DNA of 64,000 bases, from the NCBI RefSeq assembly GCF_013375555.1, contig NZ_JABXWB010000001.1, positions 2,747,501 through 2,811,500 of the forward strand, read 5' to 3'. Below, piece after piece: positions 38,745 through 48,279 of the stretch (the stretch's first letter is position 1; each line of letters begins with the position of its first letter). Under the pieces are notes generated by a model. It made no database searches, had not been told where the DNA came from, and saw only the letters and a list, made by a program, of their open reading frames with translations. This DNA comes from Sphingobium sp. EM0848 (GTDB taxonomy: Bacteria; Pseudomonadota; Alphaproteobacteria; Sphingomonadales; Sphingomonadaceae). Position numbers and translations under genes: made by a program.

Positions 38745-40137
38745 GCCCATTTGGACGCCCCTGCTGGCGCTGGGGCTGGCGGCCTGTGCGACGGCGGGCC
38801 CCGATTACCGGCCGCCGGAAAAGTCGGCGGCAACGACAGCCGGAGCGCAGGGGGAGTTTCTCTCGGCGCAGGGCGAGGCGTTTGGCAACGCCGAACTGCC
38901 CGACCATTGGTGGCAGCTCTATGACGATCCGAAGCTGGATGCGCTGATCGAGCAGGCGCTGGCGGCCAATACCGACCTGCGCGTGGCAGACGCCAATCTG
39001 ACGTCGGCGCAGGCGGTGCTGCGGGAGGCGCAGGCCCAGCGCACGATCAGCACGGCGATCAGCGGTGGCGTCACGCTGGCGCGGCCGTCCGGCACGGGTG
39101 AGAGTCTGCCGGGTGTGGTGGGCTACGATCTGGGACTGAGCGCGGCCTATCCGCTCGACCTGAACGGCCGGATCAAGCGGGCGATCGAGGCCAGTACGGC
39201 CGATGTCGAAACCGTCATGGCGGCGCGCGATTATGTGCGGGTCAGCGTCGCCGCGGCAACGGCCAAGGCCTATGCGCAGGTCTGCGCCGCCAATTATTCG
39301 CTGGGGGTCAACCGCCGGGTGGTGAGCTTGCAGCGGGAAACACTGAACGCCACGCAGCGCCTGTTCAAGGGCGGGCGGGGCACGGCCTTCGACGTCAGCC
39401 GGGCGCAGGCGGCGGTGGACGCCAGCGAAGCAACTCTTCCCGCCTTCGAGGCGCAGCGGCAATCGGCGCTGTATCTGCTGGCGACCTTGCTGGGCCGGGC
39501 GCCAGCGGACTATCCCAGGGACGTTGAGGCTTGCGCGGTCCTTCCCGCCCTGCACGCGCCCATGCCGGTCGGGGACGGCGCCGCGCTGATCCGGCGGCGG
39601 CCCGACATCCGGCAGGCGGAACGCGGCATTGCCGGGGATACGGCGCGGGTCGGCGTGGCGACGGCGGACCTCTATCCGCAGGTCAGCATCGGCGGATCGC
39701 TGGGGCTTGGCGGGCCGATCAAGAGTTTCGCGACGGGATCGAGCTTTGGCTTGAGTCTGGGGCCGCTGCTCAGTTGGACCTTTCCCAACCGGCCGGTCGT
39801 GAAGGCGCGGATCGCGCAGGCCGATGCGCAGGTACAGGCCGATCTGGCGCGCTTCGACGGGAGCGTGCTGGAGGCGCTGCGCCAGACCGAGACCGCGCTG
39901 GAGAGCTATCGGCGCCACAGCGAGCAGTCGGCGGCGCTGGACAGGGCGCGGGACAGCGCAGGTGTGTCGGCGGGTCAGGCGGGCAAGCTGTTCCGCTTCG
40001 GGCGCGGGGATTTCCTGTCCCTGCTGGATGCGCAGCGGTCGCTTGCCGGTGCCGAAGCGTCGGCTGCGGCGGCGCGGGTGCAACTGGTGCAGGACCAGAT
40101 CGCGATCTTCCTGGCGCTGGGCGGCGGCTGGTCCTGA
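38737..40137 (+). CDS. Outer membrane efflux factor (NodT family lipoprotein)
   Basis: The 466-residue protein has a lipoprotein signal with lipobox LAAC (Cys17) and the NodT-type start GPDYRPPE. Two TolC-like repeats follow: WWQLYDDPKLDALIEQALA with NTDLRVADANL, and IRRRPDIRQAERGIAGDTARVG in the second half. It would form the outer-membrane channel of the tripartite pump. It is the last gene of the MarR-FUSC-DUF1656-HlyD operon and converges on pal. Confidence 0.93.
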   Translation: MPKPIWTPLLALGLAACATAGPDYRPPEKSAATTAGAQGEFLSAQGEAFGNAELPDHWWQLYDDPKLDALIEQALAANTDLRVADANLTSAQAVLREAQAQRTISTAISGGVTLARPSGTGESLPGVVGYDLGLSAAYPLDLNGRIKRAIEASTADVETVMAARDYVRVSVAAATAKAYAQVCAANYSLGVNRRVVSLQRETLNATQRLFKGGRGTAFDVSRAQAAVDASEATLPAFEAQRQSALYLLATLLGRAPADYPRDVEACAVLPALHAPMPVGDGAALIRRRPDIRQAERGIAGDTARVGVATADLYPQVSIGGSLGLGGPIKSFATGSSFGLSLGPLLSWTFPNRPVVKARIAQADAQVQADLARFDGSVLEALRQTETALESYRRHSEQSAALDRARDSAGVSAGQAGKLFRFGRGDFLSLLDAQRSLAGAEASAAAARVQLVQDQIAIFLALGGGWS

Positions 40138-40156
40138 ATACCGCCGGAAAAGTAAA

Positions 40157-40184
40157 GGCCCGCCGGTCGATAGACCAGCGGGCC
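40157..40184 (-). terminator. Terminator between the efflux operon and pal
   Basis: GGCCCGC/GCGGGCC with an inner GGTC/GACC and loop GATA forms a strong hairpin with one mismatch. On the minus strand it is followed by TTTACTTTT, so it mainly serves the tol-pal operon. It may also stop plus-strand transcripts weakly. Confidence 0.75.
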
Positions 40185-40221
40185 ATGAAGCATCGGTGCG
40201 ACCCAGGACTTCAATCGGTCC

Positions 40222-40731
40222 TCAATATTGGACGGTCACCGTCACCGCGCGGCGGTTCTGGGCCCAGGCAGCTTCGTCCGAACCCAAAGCGGCGGGACGT
40301 TCCTTGCCATAGCTGACGGTGGTGATCCGGCTGGGGTCGATACCCAGCGAGGCGAGGTAATTCTTCGCCGCATTGGCGCGGCGTTCGCCCAGCGCGATAT
40401 TATAATCGCGGGTGCCGCGTTCGTCGCAATGGCCTTCGATGGTCACGCGGACATTGGGATTCTGCTGCAACCAGGCGGCCTGGCTTTGCAGGATCTGCTG
40501 ATCCTGCGGTTCGACGTCATATCTGTCGAGGCCGAAGTGAATGCGGTCGGACGTCACAGAGGCGACGAAATCCTCCTGGCTGCCTTTGACCGGGCCCGAC
40601 GGCGTGGCCGGAGCGTTGGTCTGCGTGGAGGTGTCGGCGGGTGGGGGCGGCAGTTCCTTCGGCGCCTTCTTGGAGCAGGCGGCGAGGGCCACGATGGCGG
40701 TCGCCACCAGCAGGGTGCGGGACAGTTTCAT
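40222..40731 (-). CDS. pal: Peptidoglycan-associated lipoprotein Pal
   Basis: Pal is an outer-membrane lipoprotein that grips peptidoglycan and works with Tol to constrict the outer membrane at division. The 169-residue protein has the lipobox LAAC (Cys19) and a Pro/Thr-rich linker. Its OmpA-like domain reads IHFGLDRYDVEPQDQQIL, IEGHCDERGTRDYNIALGER and RANAAKNYLASLGI. The ATG at 40731 has GGAG eight bases upstream and is preferred to the ATG at 40746. It is the last gene of the tol set, 73 bases after tolB. Confidence 0.97.
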   Translation of the reverse strand: MKLSRTLLVATAIVALAACSKKAPKELPPPPADTSTQTNAPATPSGPVKGSQEDFVASVTSDRIHFGLDRYDVEPQDQQILQSQAAWLQQNPNVRVTIEGHCDERGTRDYNIALGERRANAAKNYLASLGIDPSRITTVSYGKERPAALGSDEAAWAQNRRAVTVTVQY

Positions 40732-40804
40732 TGGGTTGCTCCTCAATTCATATTCTGAAAATCGTTACGCAATCGGGACGTTTCGGTTCCGGTCATGACG
40801 CAGA

Positions 40805-42154
40805 TTAAGGCAGCAGCGGACCCCAGGCGGGATCGGAACCGCTCAAAGGCGTTGGAATCCGCCGCTCGTTCACGCCGGTCAGGTCGACCTGCCACACCTG
40901 GCTGTTGCCATCGCGGCCGGGCGTGGTGCGGAAGAATTGCAGCACGCGGCCATTGGGCGACCAGCTGGGCTGCTCATCCTGCCAGCCATTGGTCAGGATG
41001 CGCTCATTGTCGCCCGTGGGGGTCATGACCGCGATTTTGAAGTCGCCCGACATCTTGGTGAAGGCGATCAGGTCGCCGCGCGGGCTCCATTCCGGCGTGG
41101 CATAGCGGCCACCGCCATGGCTGATCCGGCGCTGGTTCGATCCGTCGGCGTTCATCACATAGATTTGCTGGCTGCCCGAACGGTCGCTTTCGAACACGAT
41201 CTGGCGCCCGTCGGGCGAATAGCTGCCGCCCACATCGATGCCCGGCGCATTGGTCAGGCGAACCGGCGCGCCTCCGCTGGCGGGGACGCGATAAATGTCG
41301 GTATTGCCCGCAATCGCCATGGAGAAGAGGATGTTGCGGCCATCGGGCGACCAGCGCGGCGCGAAGGTCGGATTGCTGCTTTCCGTCACCAGCCGCTGCT
41401 GGCCCGTGCCGATGTCGTAGATGTAGATGCGCACCCGGTTGTTCAGATAGCTCACATAGACGATCGACTTGTAATCGGGCGAAAAGCGCGGGGTCAGCGC
41501 GATCGACTGGCCATTGGTGATGAAGCGGTGGTTGGCGCCGTCCGAATCCATGATGGCGAGGCGCTTGGTCCGGTTCCCCTTGGGACCGCTTTCCGCGATA
41601 TAGGCGATGCGGCTGTCGAAGAAGGGGCTTTCGCCCGACAGGCGCGCATAGATGGCGTCGGCGCATTTATGCGCGGCCCGGCGCCAGTCGCGCGGGGCGA
41701 CGACATAGCCCTGCCGCGTCAGTTCCTGCTTCAGCGCCACGTCATAGAGGTAGCAGCCGACCGTGATGTCCGCTTCGCCGCCCGTGGTGCGGACGAATCC
41801 TTGCACCAGTGCCTGATAGGCCGCCCATTTGTCATAGGCGGGGTTGGTGACTTCGGAAAAGGCGATGGTCGGAATGCCGCCGGGGCCGGAGGGATCGAAC
41901 AGCCCCGATCCCTTGAGGTCGGAGGCAATCACTTCGGCGATTTTGCGCCCCAGTTCCGTCGACGACCCGGCGGGGGTGGAGACTTCCGCCTGCGCCGGCA
42001 GCGCCGGTACGACGATCTTGAGATTGGAAGAGGATTCGTCGGTCACGTCGACGCTGAGCTGCGCTCGGCTGACAGGCGCGAACGCCAGCAGCAGCAGAGC
42101 CCCCAGCGCGGCCCCAAATGTTCGGGCCTTTCCTGTCCTGAAGGGTGGGGTCAT
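40805..42154 (-). CDS. tolB: Tol-Pal system periplasmic protein TolB
   Basis: The 449-residue protein has a signal peptide (ALGALLLLAFAPVSRAQ) and an N-terminal alpha/beta domain. A six-bladed beta-propeller is built from WD-like repeats such as RWSPDGRNILFSMAIAGNTD, SYSPDGRQIVFESDRSG and EWSPRGDLIAF. TolB binds Pal and TolA in the periplasm. Its ATG overlaps the end of tolA by four bases, indicating translational coupling. Confidence 0.97.
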   Translation of the reverse strand: MTPPFRTGKARTFGAALGALLLLAFAPVSRAQLSVDVTDESSSNLKIVVPALPAQAEVSTPAGSSTELGRKIAEVIASDLKGSGLFDPSGPGGIPTIAFSEVTNPAYDKWAAYQALVQGFVRTTGGEADITVGCYLYDVALKQELTRQGYVVAPRDWRRAAHKCADAIYARLSGESPFFDSRIAYIAESGPKGNRTKRLAIMDSDGANHRFITNGQSIALTPRFSPDYKSIVYVSYLNNRVRIYIYDIGTGQQRLVTESSNPTFAPRWSPDGRNILFSMAIAGNTDIYRVPASGGAPVRLTNAPGIDVGGSYSPDGRQIVFESDRSGSQQIYVMNADGSNQRRISHGGGRYATPEWSPRGDLIAFTKMSGDFKIAVMTPTGDNERILTNGWQDEQPSWSPNGRVLQFFRTTPGRDGNSQVWQVDLTGVNERRIPTPLSGSDPAWGPLLP

Positions 42155-43113
42155 TGCGATAGCCTCTTGTCGAAGGAGATGCGGAGGGATTTCCAGCCGT
42201 CATAAAGATCGGGCGGAAGCTTGAAGGGCGCGGCCAGACGGATGGCCTTGACCGCCAGTTCCTGATGCAGCGTCACCTGCGCGCGGTTGCTGGCGGTGAT
42301 GCCGGTGGTGTTGAAGACCTGCGGTTGACCGGCCAGCGATCCGTCGCGGTTGAGTTGCACGTCGACAAAGGTGCGGAGCTGTTCGACATCCGCCCCCGTC
42401 GGGGATTTCCAATAGGGTTTGAGCTGGCGGCGGATTTCCGCGTCCAGCGCGGCCTTCTGCGCCTGACCCATGGCGGCGGCGGGCGGCGGCGCGGGTTTGC
42501 GCGGCGCTTCGGTCTCGGTGTCGATGCCCTTGAGGAAATCCTTGCCCAGCAGCGATCCCTTGGGCTTTTCCGCCTTGCCCTGACCCGAAGCATGCGCCGG
42601 GGCGTTGGAATTCGGCTTGGCCGCGGGCTTTTGCGATGCCTTGGCGGGCGCGGCGGCGGCGGGCCTGGGCTTTTCCGGTGCAGGCCTGGGCGGCGCCGGA
42701 GCGGGCTTTTCAGCCGCTGGCTTCGGTTTGGGCCTGGCTGCGGGCACGTCCTTTTTCGGCGGAGCGGGCGCTGGCTTGGGGGGCGCTGGCTTCGCCACCG
42801 GCTTGGGCGGCGCGGGCCTGGGCGCAGGGGGTGCCGGGGTCGGTTCGGGCTGGGGCGCGGGTTCAGGTTCCGGCGCGGGCGCGGCCTCCTCGGTCGGGCC
42901 TTTCTCCGGCGCGACGCTGGGCGGCGGCGGCTGGGTCGAGACCTGAGGGGCCATTGATTTCAGCGCGACCTCATCCACCAGGCTGACGTCCATCGGCGGG
43001 GAATTGAGCTTGAGCGGGTTGGGGGTAGCCAGAAAGCCGGTCGACAGCAGGCCGAACAGCAGGACATGTCCCGCCGTCGCCACGCCAAGGCCGATTTTCT
43101 CCGCACGATCCAT
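42151..43113 (-). CDS. tolA: TolA-like envelope-spanning protein
   Basis: The 320-residue protein has one N-terminal membrane helix (LGVATAGHVLLFGLLSTGFL). A long low-complexity middle rich in Pro, Ala, Lys and Glu follows, at about residues 65-185. The C-terminal globular domain (LKPYWKSPTGADVEQLRTFV) resembles TonB/TolA C-terminal domains. Its place between tolR and tolB identifies it as TolA, which links the inner membrane motor TolQR to TolB/Pal. The middle part is Pro-rich, unlike the helical Ala/Lys domain of E. coli TolA, so it is probably an extended rod. I chose the ATG at 43113; an in-frame TTG lies two codons upstream. Confidence 0.9.
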   Translation of the reverse strand: MDRAEKIGLGVATAGHVLLFGLLSTGFLATPNPLKLNSPPMDVSLVDEVALKSMAPQVSTQPPPPSVAPEKGPTEEAAPAPEPEPAPQPEPTPAPPAPRPAPPKPVAKPAPPKPAPAPPKKDVPAARPKPKPAAEKPAPAPPRPAPEKPRPAAAAPAKASQKPAAKPNSNAPAHASGQGKAEKPKGSLLGKDFLKGIDTETEAPRKPAPPPAAAMGQAQKAALDAEIRRQLKPYWKSPTGADVEQLRTFVDVQLNRDGSLAGQPQVFNTTGITASNRAQVTLHQELAVKAIRLAAPFKLPPDLYDGWKSLRISFDKRLSQ

Positions 43114-43132
43114 AGCCAAAACCTATGGCCCC

Positions 43133-43597
<465 letters not shown>

Positions 43598-43613
43598 TAC
43601 AGGGCCTCCCTCA

Positions 43614-44333
43614 TCACCGTTGCGCTTCCAGTTCACGGCTCAGCGTCGAGTAGAACCCGTCGGCAAAGCGCGTCAGCCCGGATTCCATCCGGTTGATGCC
43701 ATGGCTGAAGCGGTTGTAGGCAATCACCGCCGGGATCGCCGCGAACAGGCCGATGGCGGTGGCGAACAGCGCTTCGGCAATGCCGGGCGCCACGACCGCG
43801 AGCGAACTGTTCTGCGCGGCCGCGATGCCGGTGAAGGCGCGCATGATGCCCCAGACCGTGCCGAACAGCCCGACAAAGGGCGCGACCGATCCGATGGTGG
43901 CGAGGATGTTGAGACGATCCGAGAGGCGATCCACTTCCGCCGCGATGGTGCTGGACATGGCGGTGGAAAGCCGGTCGCGCGTGCCGTCGCGGTCGATCAC
44001 CTTCTGCGCGGTCGAACGGCGCCATTCGGTGACGCCGGCGGCCATCACCTTGGCGGCGGGGAACTCCGCCTTGCCGCGTGCTTCATAGAAGCGGTCGATA
44101 TCCTCCGCCTTCCAGAAATCCTGTTCGAAGGCGCGGCTCTGCTTGCTGGCCTTGCGCAGGGTGAAGCTGAAGCCAAGGATCATCGCCCAGGTCCAGATGC
44201 TGGCCAGCAGCAGGCCCAGCATCACCACCTTCACGACGATGTCGGCCTGAAGAAACAGGTTCAGCGGCGAAATGGCGGCGGCTTGCGCGGCACCGCCGAC
44301 AGCGGCGCCAACGTCGGGCATCGAAAGGCTCAT
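43614..44333 (-). CDS. tolQ: TolQ (MotA/TolQ/ExbB proton channel family)
   Basis: The 239-residue protein has an N-terminal membrane helix (IVVKVVMLGLLLASIWTWAM), a cytoplasmic loop, and two further helices. These include the family signature VAPFVGLFGTVWGIMRAFTG and the segment GIAEALFATAIGLFAAIPAV. With TolR it forms the proton-driven motor of the Tol-Pal system. The ATG overlaps the ybgC stop (ATGA). Confidence 0.96.
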   Translation of the reverse strand: MSLSMPDVGAAVGGAAQAAAISPLNLFLQADIVVKVVMLGLLLASIWTWAMILGFSFTLRKASKQSRAFEQDFWKAEDIDRFYEARGKAEFPAAKVMAAGVTEWRRSTAQKVIDRDGTRDRLSTAMSSTIAAEVDRLSDRLNILATIGSVAPFVGLFGTVWGIMRAFTGIAAAQNSSLAVVAPGIAEALFATAIGLFAAIPAVIAYNRFSHGINRMESGLTRFADGFYSTLSRELEAQR

Positions 44334-44800
44334 GGGTTGATGTCTTCCCCTCTCATCAAACGGCTGAAAATATCGGTCCAGGGCTTGGGTTGCCTGCGGG
44401 GGCGGCCCTGGGGCGTCAGGAAGGCGACGGTAATTTCGCCTTCGGTCAGTATTTCATCATCGCGCATGACCGTCTGATGAATGGAACATGAAGCGGCGCC
44501 GACTTTGGTGACGCGGCTGACCACCATCAGGTCGTCGTCCAGCCGCGCCGGGCGGCGGTAGCGCAGTTGGAGGTCGGTGACGGCATAGACGCCTTCCCCA
44601 TCCTCCAGATTGGCGCGCTGGTCGATCCCGGCGATGCGCAGCATATCCGACCGGGCGCGCTCCATGTAACGCAGATAATTGGCGTGATAGACCAGTCCCG
44701 AGAGATCGGTATCCTCGAAATAGACGCGTAGCGGGAAGTGATGCACGGCGGCAATGAACCTTCCGGTCGCCGGCGCGGGCAGCAGGTCAGAAACGGACAT
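44330..44800 (-). CDS. ybgC: Acyl-CoA thioesterase YbgC (tol-pal associated)
   Basis: The 156-residue hot-dog-fold protein has the YbgC signature RVYFEDTDLSGLVYHANYLR, with the catalytic Asp, and YMERARSDMLR. It hydrolyses acyl-CoA thioesters and is the usual first gene of tol-pal operons, as here. I chose the ATG at 44800; an in-frame start at 44920 would add a 40-residue segment without family similarity. Confidence 0.93.
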   Translation of the reverse strand: MSVSDLLPAPATGRFIAAVHHFPLRVYFEDTDLSGLVYHANYLRYMERARSDMLRIAGIDQRANLEDGEGVYAVTDLQLRYRRPARLDDDLMVVSRVTKVGAASCSIHQTVMRDDEILTEGEITVAFLTPQGRPRRQPKPWTDIFSRLMRGEDINP

Positions 44801-44970
44801 GCCGGGGCTTTTAACCACCAAGCAGGCGCGGCGCAAAGCCGGAAATGATCCAAAGAACGCTGGACCGGGGCTTTCCGTCCGCTTTCGCCCGCCCGGAAGC
44901 TCTGGCGGCCCGGCTGTCATGGCGCTACGGGGGCAGATGAAGAGCGATTCAGTGCAGAGAGGTTCCAGAA

Positions 44971-45849
44971 ATGACGGATATTCGGACCGTGGGTGTGATC
45001 GGCGCGGGCCAGATGGGCGCGGGCATCGCGCAGGTGGCGGCGCAGGCGGGCTATGATGTGATCCTGTCCGACATCGACCTGTCGCGCGCGCAAAAGGGGC
45101 GCGACGGCATCATCCGGCAACTCGCCAAGGCGGTCGAGAAGGGCAAGCTGGCGCAGGCGGATGCCGATGCTGCCATTGCGCGGATCACGCCGGTTGGCGA
45201 GATCGCGCCTCTCGCCGCCTGTCAGCTGGTGATCGAAGCCGCGACCGAGCGTGAAGAGATCAAGCGCGCCATCTTCGCCAATGTCGGCACGCTGCTGGCC
45301 AGCGATGCGATTCTGGCGTCGAACACCTCGTCCATTCCGATCACCCGGCTGGCGCAGGCCGCACCGGATGCGAGCCGCTTCGTCGGCGTGCATTTCTTCA
45401 ATCCGGTGCCGGTGATGGCGCTGGTGGAGGTCATTCGCGGTCTTGCCACCAGTCCGGAAACGGTCAGCGTGGTGGAAGCCTTCGCCGCCAGCCTCGGCAA
45501 GCAGGTGGTTCATGCCTTCGACGCGCCGGGCTTCGTGGTGAACCGCATCCTGCTGCCGATGCTCAACGAAGCCGTGTTCGCGCTGGGCGAGGGCGTGGGC
45601 AATGTGGTGGACATCGACAAGGGTGTGATGCTGGGCCTCAACCACCCGATGGGGCCGCTGACGCTGATGGATTTCATCGGCCTCGATACCTGCCTGGAGA
45701 TCTGCAAGGTGCTTCAGGACACGACCGGCGACCCCAAATATCGCCCCGCGCCGCTGCTGGTGAAATATGTCGAGGCGGGCTGGCTTGGCCGCAAGACCGG
45801 CAAGGGCTTCTATGACTATTCGGGCGCGGAGCCGGTGCCGACGCGCTGA
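44971..45849 (+). CDS. 3-hydroxyacyl-CoA (3-hydroxybutyryl-CoA) dehydrogenase
   Basis: This NAD(P)-dependent enzyme of 292 residues has the Rossmann fingerprint [18 protein letters not shown] at the N terminus. The catalytic His and Glu appear in the conserved segment [18 protein letters not shown], and the C-terminal dimer domain holds [13 protein letters not shown]. It interconverts 3-hydroxyacyl-CoA and acetoacyl-CoA in fatty-acid or butanoate metabolism. It could be named hbd or paaH; the sequence does not decide between them. It is divergent from ybgC, with 170 bases between starts, and converges on pspF. Confidence 0.92.
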   Translation: MTDIRTVGVIGAGQMGAGIAQVAAQAGYDVILSDIDLSRAQKGRDGIIRQLAKAVEKGKLAQADADAAIARITPVGEIAPLAACQLVIEAATEREEIKRAIFANVGTLLASDAILASNTSSIPITRLAQAAPDASRFVGVHFFNPVPVMALVEVIRGLATSPETVSVVEAFAASLGKQVVHAFDAPGFVVNRILLPMLNEAVFALGEGVGNVVDIDKGVMLGLNHPMGPLTLMDFIGLDTCLEICKVLQDTTGDPKYRPAPLLVKYVEAGWLGRKTGKGFYDYSGAEPVPTR

Positions 45850-45860
45850 CGGCAGGCTGC

Positions 45861-45884
45861 GTGCTCCTGCCTTAACAGGAGCAC
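45861..45884. terminator. Hairpin between convergent genes
   Basis: GTGCTCCTG (45861-45869) and CAGGAGCAC (45876-45884) form a perfect 9-bp stem with a six-base loop just after the dehydrogenase stop and before the pspF stop. No T run follows on either strand, so termination here is only likely. Confidence 0.4.
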
Positions 45885-45890
45885 CGGCTC

Positions 45891-46907
45891 TCACCCCGCG
45901 CTCAAGCCATGTTTTTTCATGCAATGGCGCAGCTGGTCATAGGTGAGGCCCAGACCCTTGGCGGTTGCGCGCTGGTTGTAGCGATAGCGCTCCAGCGCCG
46001 CCCGTACGATGGCCGCTTCATGCGCATCGACGGCGGATTTGAGGTCGGTGATCGCATCATGACCGTTCACCGCCGGCGCGTCGGAAGGCGCCGGCGCACT
46101 ATCCTCCCTTACAGGCATCAAGGGCTTGGGTTTCCAGGGCGAGGCGAAGGGATCGAACACGATCGCCGCGATCGGGCGGCCGGGGTCGCCCCAGCGATAG
46201 ACGGCCCTTTCCACCACATTACGCAACTCGCGGACATTGCCGGGCCAGTCATGCGCCTCCAGCTCGGCCATGCAGGCGGCGGAAAAGCCCGGCCATTGCG
46301 GCCAGGCGATCTCCGCCGCCATGCGCCGCCCGAAATGGTCGGCCAGCACGGCGACATCCCCCTCCCGCGCGCGCAGCGGGGGCAGGGTGATCACCTCGAA
46401 ACTCAGCCGGTCCAGCAGGTCGGGCCGAAACCGCCCCGTCTCGGCGGCGGCGGGCAGGTCCTCGTTGGTCGCGGCGACGATGCGGACATCGACCGTCAGC
46501 GGCTTCGATGCGCCGATCCGCGTCACCTCGCCATATTCGATCACGCGCAACAGTCGTTCCTGCGCCGCCATGGACAGCGTGCCCAACTCGTCCAGAAACA
46601 GCGTGCCGCCATCGGCTTCCTCGAAGCGCCCGGCTCGCGCCCGCGCCGCGCCGGTGAAGGCGCCCTGTTCGTGGCCGAACAGTTCCGCCTCGATCAGCGT
46701 TTCCGGCAAGGCCGCGCAATTCATGACGATCAGCGGTTCATCCCAGCGCGTCGACAGGCGATGGAGGCGCTCGGCGATCAGTTCCTTGCCCGTCCCGCGC
46801 TCCCCGATCACCAGAATCGGCCGGTTGAGTTCGGCGGCGCGCCCCGCCTGCTCGACCGCATCCAGAAAGGCCAGAGACTGGCCGACGAACTGGGTATTTT
46901 TCTCCAT
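45891..46907 (-). CDS. pspF: Sigma-54-dependent phage-shock activator PspF
   Basis: The 338-residue protein is a sigma-54 activator without a receiver or sensor domain, as PspF always is. Its AAA+ domain begins almost at the N terminus and has Walker [15 protein letters not shown] and the sigma-54 contact loop GAFTGA. Walker B is [12 protein letters not shown], and the Arg-finger region is [14 protein letters not shown]. The C-terminal Fis-type HTH is [20 protein letters not shown]. In known systems PspA holds PspF inactive until membrane stress. It is divergent from the psp operon. The ATG at 46907 is used; the longer frame has no similarity. Confidence 0.95.
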   Translation of the reverse strand: MEKNTQFVGQSLAFLDAVEQAGRAAELNRPILVIGERGTGKELIAERLHRLSTRWDEPLIVMNCAALPETLIEAELFGHEQGAFTGAARARAGRFEEADGGTLFLDELGTLSMAAQERLLRVIEYGEVTRIGASKPLTVDVRIVAATNEDLPAAAETGRFRPDLLDRLSFEVITLPPLRAREGDVAVLADHFGRRMAAEIAWPQWPGFSAACMAELEAHDWPGNVRELRNVVERAVYRWGDPGRPIAAIVFDPFASPWKPKPLMPVREDSAPAPSDAPAVNGHDAITDLKSAVDAHEAAIVRAALERYRYNQRATAKGLGLTYDQLRHCMKKHGLSAG

Positions 46908-46998
46908 ACCCCAACTTATGGTGAAATTTCCCACCTTTCGGCAAGCGATATTCTGGCGCACCTCTGAAAAAATCACGCAACTCCGCCATTTTTCAAAA

Positions 46999-47015
46999 TT
47001 GGCACGCCTTCTGCA
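46999..47015 (+). promoter_or_regulatory. Sigma-54 promoter of the psp operon
   Basis: TTGGCACGCCTTCTGCA matches the -24/-12 consensus TGGCAC-N5-TTGC with one mismatch. The invariant GG (47001-47002) and GC (47013-47014) are at the right distance. It faces the psp genes, about 70 bases upstream of the first start codon. The preceding 90 bases, between it and pspF, should hold the PspF-binding sites; the palindrome GAAATTTC lies there (46923-46940 region). Confidence 0.88.
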
Positions 47016-47085
47016 AAGCAGGAACGCGAAGCCGCCGATCAATCAGGCGGCACCCCATGAAGGCCAAGGTTCAGGAGTATTTGTC

Positions 47086-47259
47086 ATGGAAAAGCAAAGC
47101 TACAAGGCACGCGAAATCGGTCAGTTGCTGTCCGTCGCCATTGCCTCCGTCCTGTTCGGATCGACCCTGATCCTCTCGGCGGTCGGCCCGGCCCGCGCCA
47201 GCGAGGTGCCCATGCTCGCCAACCATGATTGCCCCGCGGCCTTGCATTATCTTGCCTAA
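47086..47259 (+). CDS. Small exported or membrane peptide, first gene of the psp operon
   Basis: This 57-residue ORF starts at an ATG with AGGAG nine bases before it and ends 38 bases before pspA. It has a basic N terminus (MEKQSYKAREIG), a hydrophobic stretch (LLSVAIASVLFGSTLILSAV) and a possible signal-peptidase site after ARA or RAS. A short tail with one Cys and one His follows (EVPMLANHDCPAALHYLA). It would make either a single-pass membrane peptide or a secreted peptide of about 18 residues. I do not recognise the family. Its place directly behind the sigma-54 promoter suggests production under envelope stress. Confidence 0.65.
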   Translation: MEKQSYKAREIGQLLSVAIASVLFGSTLILSAVGPARASEVPMLANHDCPAALHYLA

Positions 47260-47297
47260 GACGCGGCCAACCAGTTCGTACCAGGAGTGAAGTTCAA

Positions 47298-47978
47298 ATG
47301 GGTATTTTCTCCCGCACCCGAGACATCATCGCCGCCAATGTCACCGACCTGCTCGACCGGGCGGAAGACCCAGCGAAGATGATCCGCATGATCATCCTTG
47401 AAATGGAGGAGACGCTCGTCGAGGTGCGCGCCTCTGCCGCCCGCACCATTGCCGACCAGAAGGAAATGCGGCGCCATATCGCCAAGCTTCAGGGCTTGCA
47501 GGACAGTTGGACGGAAAAGGCCCAGCTGGCGCTCAGCAAGGATCGGGAGGATCTGGCCAAGGCCGCGCTGGTCGAAAAGCAGAAGGCGACCGACATGGCC
47601 GAGCAGCTTGGCCACGAGATCGAGGTGCTGGAGGAATCGCTGCGCGCGTCCGAAGAGGACATCGCCAAGCTCCAAGCGAAGCTGCGCGAGGCCCGTGCCC
47701 GCCAGAACAGCCTTGTGACCCGGATGGAAAGCGCCCAGAATCGCCTCCGCGTCCGCGAAGCCTATGCCGGTGAGAAGGTGAACGACGCCTTCGCCCGCTT
47801 CGAGATGCTGGAACGCCGTGTGGACATGGCCGAGGGGCGCGCCGACGCCGCCGGTCTGGGTCAGGCGTCCAAGACGCTGGAGGAAGAGATCGCGGAACTC
47901 AAGGCGTCGGACAAGGTCGATGCCGAACTCGCGGCCCTCAAGGCGAGCATGAACGCCAGCGGAAACAGGGAAGGGTGA
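47298..47978 (+). CDS. pspA: Phage shock protein A
   Basis: PspA is the ESCRT-III-like effector that coats and repairs the inner membrane and inhibits PspF. The 226-residue protein starts with the amphipathic helix and hairpin MGIFSRTRDIIAANVTDLLD and contains the conserved segment EDPAKMIRMIILEMEETLVE. The rest is almost entirely coiled coil. The ATG at 47298 is chosen because the family begins there; AGGAG lies 12 bases upstream. pspB follows after three bases. Confidence 0.97.
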   Translation: MGIFSRTRDIIAANVTDLLDRAEDPAKMIRMIILEMEETLVEVRASAARTIADQKEMRRHIAKLQGLQDSWTEKAQLALSKDREDLAKAALVEKQKATDMAEQLGHEIEVLEESLRASEEDIAKLQAKLREARARQNSLVTRMESAQNRLRVREAYAGEKVNDAFARFEMLERRVDMAEGRADAAGLGQASKTLEEEIAELKASDKVDAELAALKASMNASGNREG

Positions 47979-47981
47979 TCC

Positions 47982-48278
47982 ATGGAGGATGTTTTTCTGC
48001 CGATCATGATCTGCGGCATGCTGTTCATCGGCATGCCCTGGCTGATCTTCCACTATGTCACCAAATGGAAGCAGGCCCCCAAGATCACCGATGAGGATGA
48101 AAAGCTGCTGGACGAGCTTCATCTGCTCGCCCGGCGTCTGGAAGACAGGCTCCAGACGGTCGAGAGGATCGTCGCCGCCGACAATCCCGATTTTCGTCCC
48201 GTCCGCCCTTCGCAGGACGAGGCCTATGACTTCGACCGCCCCAATATCGACCGCCAAAATCCCGACCGGAGGAACTGA
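47982..48278 (+). CDS. pspB: Phage shock protein B
   Basis: The 98-residue protein has one N-terminal membrane helix (FLPIMICGMLFIGMPWLIFH) and the PspB coiled-coil (EKLLDELHLLARRLEDRLQT, then VERIVAADNPDFRP). It is longer than the E. coli protein of about 74 residues because of an Asp/Asn/Arg-rich tail. PspB and PspC sense stress and draw PspA away from PspF. It is tightly linked to pspA and pspC. Confidence 0.92.
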   Translation: MEDVFLPIMICGMLFIGMPWLIFHYVTKWKQAPKITDEDEKLLDELHLLARRLEDRLQTVERIVAADNPDFRPVRPSQDEAYDFDRPNIDRQNPDRRN

Positions 48279-48279
48279 A

